From: DASQFU01 sp035632955
GTDB taxonomy: Bacteria; Eisenbacteria; RBG-16-71-46
Assembly (NCBI GenBank): GCA_035632955.1
Contig: DASQFU010000074.1
Location: forward strand, 1-21,880
DNA length: 21,880 nucleotides
Reading direction: 5' to 3'
This document shows positions 20,581 to 21,880 of this stretch, piece by piece. A program made the position numbers and the translations under genes. Each line of letters starts with the position of its first letter. Within the stretch, counting starts at the first letter, position 1. Below the pieces are notes generated by a model. That model was not told the origin of the DNA, searched no databases, and worked only from the letters and a program-made list of their open reading frames with translations.

Positions 20581-21880
20581 GTGCTGGACGCGCGCGCGTT
20601 CATCCGCGACAAGCGCGAAGGGCGCGTGCACGCCGCCGCTGACGTCGGCGCGTTCATTGCCGCCTATGTGCGCGACGAGGTGCCCGACTATCAGGCCAGC
20701 GCCTGGCTGATGGCCGCGTTCCTGCGCGGCTTGGACGAGACCGAGACGGACGCGTTGACGCGCGCACTCATCGGTTCCGGCCGGGTCTTCGATTGGAGTG
20801 ATCTCGGGAGACCGAGCGCGGACAAGCACTCCACGGGCGGAGTCGGCGACAAGGTCTCGCTCGTGCTCGCGCCGCTGGTCGCCGCGTGCGGCGTGCTGGT
20901 GCCGATGGTTTCCGGACGCGGGCTCGGTCATACCGGCGGCACCCTCGACAAGCTCGAAGCGATCCCGGGCTTCCGGATTCAGCTCGGGCCCGAGGCGCTG
21001 CGAACGCAGCTCACGACGCTCGGCGTCGTCATGGTCGGCCAGGGACCGGACCTGGCCCCGGCCGACGGGCGCCTCTACGCGCTGCGCGACGTGACCTCCA
21101 CCGTCGAATGCGAACCGTTCATCGTTTCGAGCATCGTGAGCAAGAAGATCGCCGAAGGGGCCGAAGCCGTCGTGTACGACGTGAAGTGCGGCAACGGGGC
21201 GTTCATGAAGAGCGAGGAATCGGCGCTGCGCCTCGCGCGCCGGCTGGTCGAGACGACCGAGCGGATGGGTCGCAAGAGCGCCGCGCTCGTCACCGACATG
21301 AGTCAGCCGTTGGGTCGCGCGGCCGGCAACGTGCTCGAGGTGCGGGAATCGGTCGACGTGCTGCAGGGACGGGGACCGGCGGATGTGCGCGAGCTCACGC
21401 TCGAGCTCGCGGCGCTCATGTTGTCCCGGTCCGGAGCCGAGAAGGATCCGGCGGCCGCGCGGCGTCGTGTCGAGCAGGCCCTGGATTCAGGTTCCGCATG
21501 GGAGAAGTTTCTGAGGTTGGTCGAAGCGCAAGGCGGCGATCCCAAGCGCCTGCAGGGGCCGGACGGATTGCCCGGCGCGCCGGTTGTGCTCCCGATCGCC
21601 GCGCCGCGCGAGGGGTACGTGGCCGCCGTCGACACATTCAGACTCGGCGAGTTGATCGTCGCGATGGGCGGCGGTCGGGTGGCGAAAGAGGATGCAGTGG
21701 ATCCGCGAGTGGGACTCTTGATCCACGCCCGCATCGGCGAGAGGGTCGTCGCCGGCGATCGGTTGGCGGAAATTCATCTCGCGACCGACGAACCTGAGCT
21801 CACTCGTCGCGCGGCCGAGTGCTTCGAGATTCGCGAACAGCCGAGCGCCGGTCCTGAGCTGATTCTTCACCGGGTCGAAT
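20581..21880 (+). CDS. deoA: Pyrimidine-nucleoside (thymidine) phosphorylase, runs off the window
   Basis: The frame from GTG 20581 is open to the window edge (433 codons). Families end near 433-440 residues, so only the last few are likely missing. It converts thymidine or (deoxy)uridine plus phosphate to the base and (deoxy)ribose-1-P, the DeoB substrate. Motifs: KHSTGGVGDKVSLVLAPLVA (82-101), the family signature SGRGLGHTGGTLDKLE (111-126), LRDVTSTVE (168-176), SIVSKKIAEGAEAVVYDVKCGNGAFM (184-209). The C-terminal domain follows with GYVAAVDTFRLGELIVAMGGGR. Whether it is DeoA or the broader Pdp type cannot be told. It starts 5 bases after deoC, in the same operon. Confidence 0.93.
   Translation, partial: MLDARAFIRDKREGRVHAAADVGAFIAAYVRDEVPDYQASAWLMAAFLRGLDETETDALTRALIGSGRVFDWSDLGRPSADKHSTGGVGDKVSLVLAPLVAACGVLVPMVSGRGLGHTGGTLDKLEAIPGFRIQLGPEALRTQLTTLGVVMVGQGPDLAPADGRLYALRDVTSTVECEPFIVSSIVSKKIAEGAEAVVYDVKCGNGAFMKSEESALRLARRLVETTERMGRKSAALVTDMSQPLGRAAGNVLEVRESVDVLQGRGPADVRELTLELAALMLSRSGAEKDPAAARRRVEQALDSGSAWEKFLRLVEAQGGDPKRLQGPDGLPGAPVVLPIAAPREGYVAAVDTFRLGELIVAMGGGRVAKEDAVDPRVGLLIHARIGERVVAGDRLAEIHLATDEPELTRRAAECFEIREQPSAGPELILHRVE

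Overview
The window is one stretch of GC-rich bacterial chromosome with dense coding, many 4-base gene overlaps (GTGA or ATGA) and frequent GTG starts. No rRNA, phage, transposon or CRISPR is visible. The taxon cannot be named with certainty. GC-rich codon use, two-domain MazG, DUF1844 and DUF4126 proteins, a class-D-like sortase and a DeoC with a long N-terminal extension would fit a little-studied diderm phylum such as Eisenbacteria, Gemmatimonadota or a relative. That placement is inference. TGA ends many genes normally, so the standard code applies.

Layout. (1) 1-5793, plus strand: a tightly overlapping operon with the end of murQ, a sugar ABC importer (lipoprotein binding protein and two permeases, no ATPase in view), anmK and a SpoIID/LytB-type lytic transglycosylase lipoprotein. 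Together they form a plausible route for cutting peptidoglycan, importing an anhydro-muramyl sugar, and turning it into MurNAc-6-P and then GlcNAc-6-P plus D-lactate. (2) 5805-8029, minus strand: a soluble PAS-GAF histidine kinase and a NarL/LuxR-type response regulator. (3) 8155-8364: a complete tRNA-Asp unit with promoter, tRNA and terminator. (4) 8590-10485: a promoter with a palindrome at the predicted start site, a very acidic small ORF, speD and an agmatinase-family speB (polyamine synthesis). It is followed by an RlmI-like 23S rRNA methyltransferase. (5) 11965-13296: an LPxTA-type sortase substrate and its sortase. (6) 13235-14361, minus strand: mazG and a DUF1844 gene, the latter overlapping the 3' end of the sortase gene antisense. 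(7) 14483-16039: a Tat-signal FAD oxidoreductase split by one in-frame TGA. (8) 16069-16662, minus strand: a DUF4126 membrane protein. (9) 16721-21880, plus strand: an alr-deoB-cdd-deoC-deoA operon with a clear promoter, for alanine racemization and (deoxy)nucleoside catabolism.

Most interesting points. DeoC starts with a short amphipathic helix and a Pro-rich linker, like cargo-targeting peptides of bacterial microcompartments, so a sugar-phosphate-type compartment locus may lie beyond the window. The acidic ORF (44 of 77 residues Asp/Glu) just upstream of speD could be a translational sensor or a polyamine-binding protein. The UGA in the oxidoreductase could be a fresh nonsense mutation, a sequence error or, less likely, recoding. 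The muramyl-sugar operon predicts an ABC importer with an unusual substrate.
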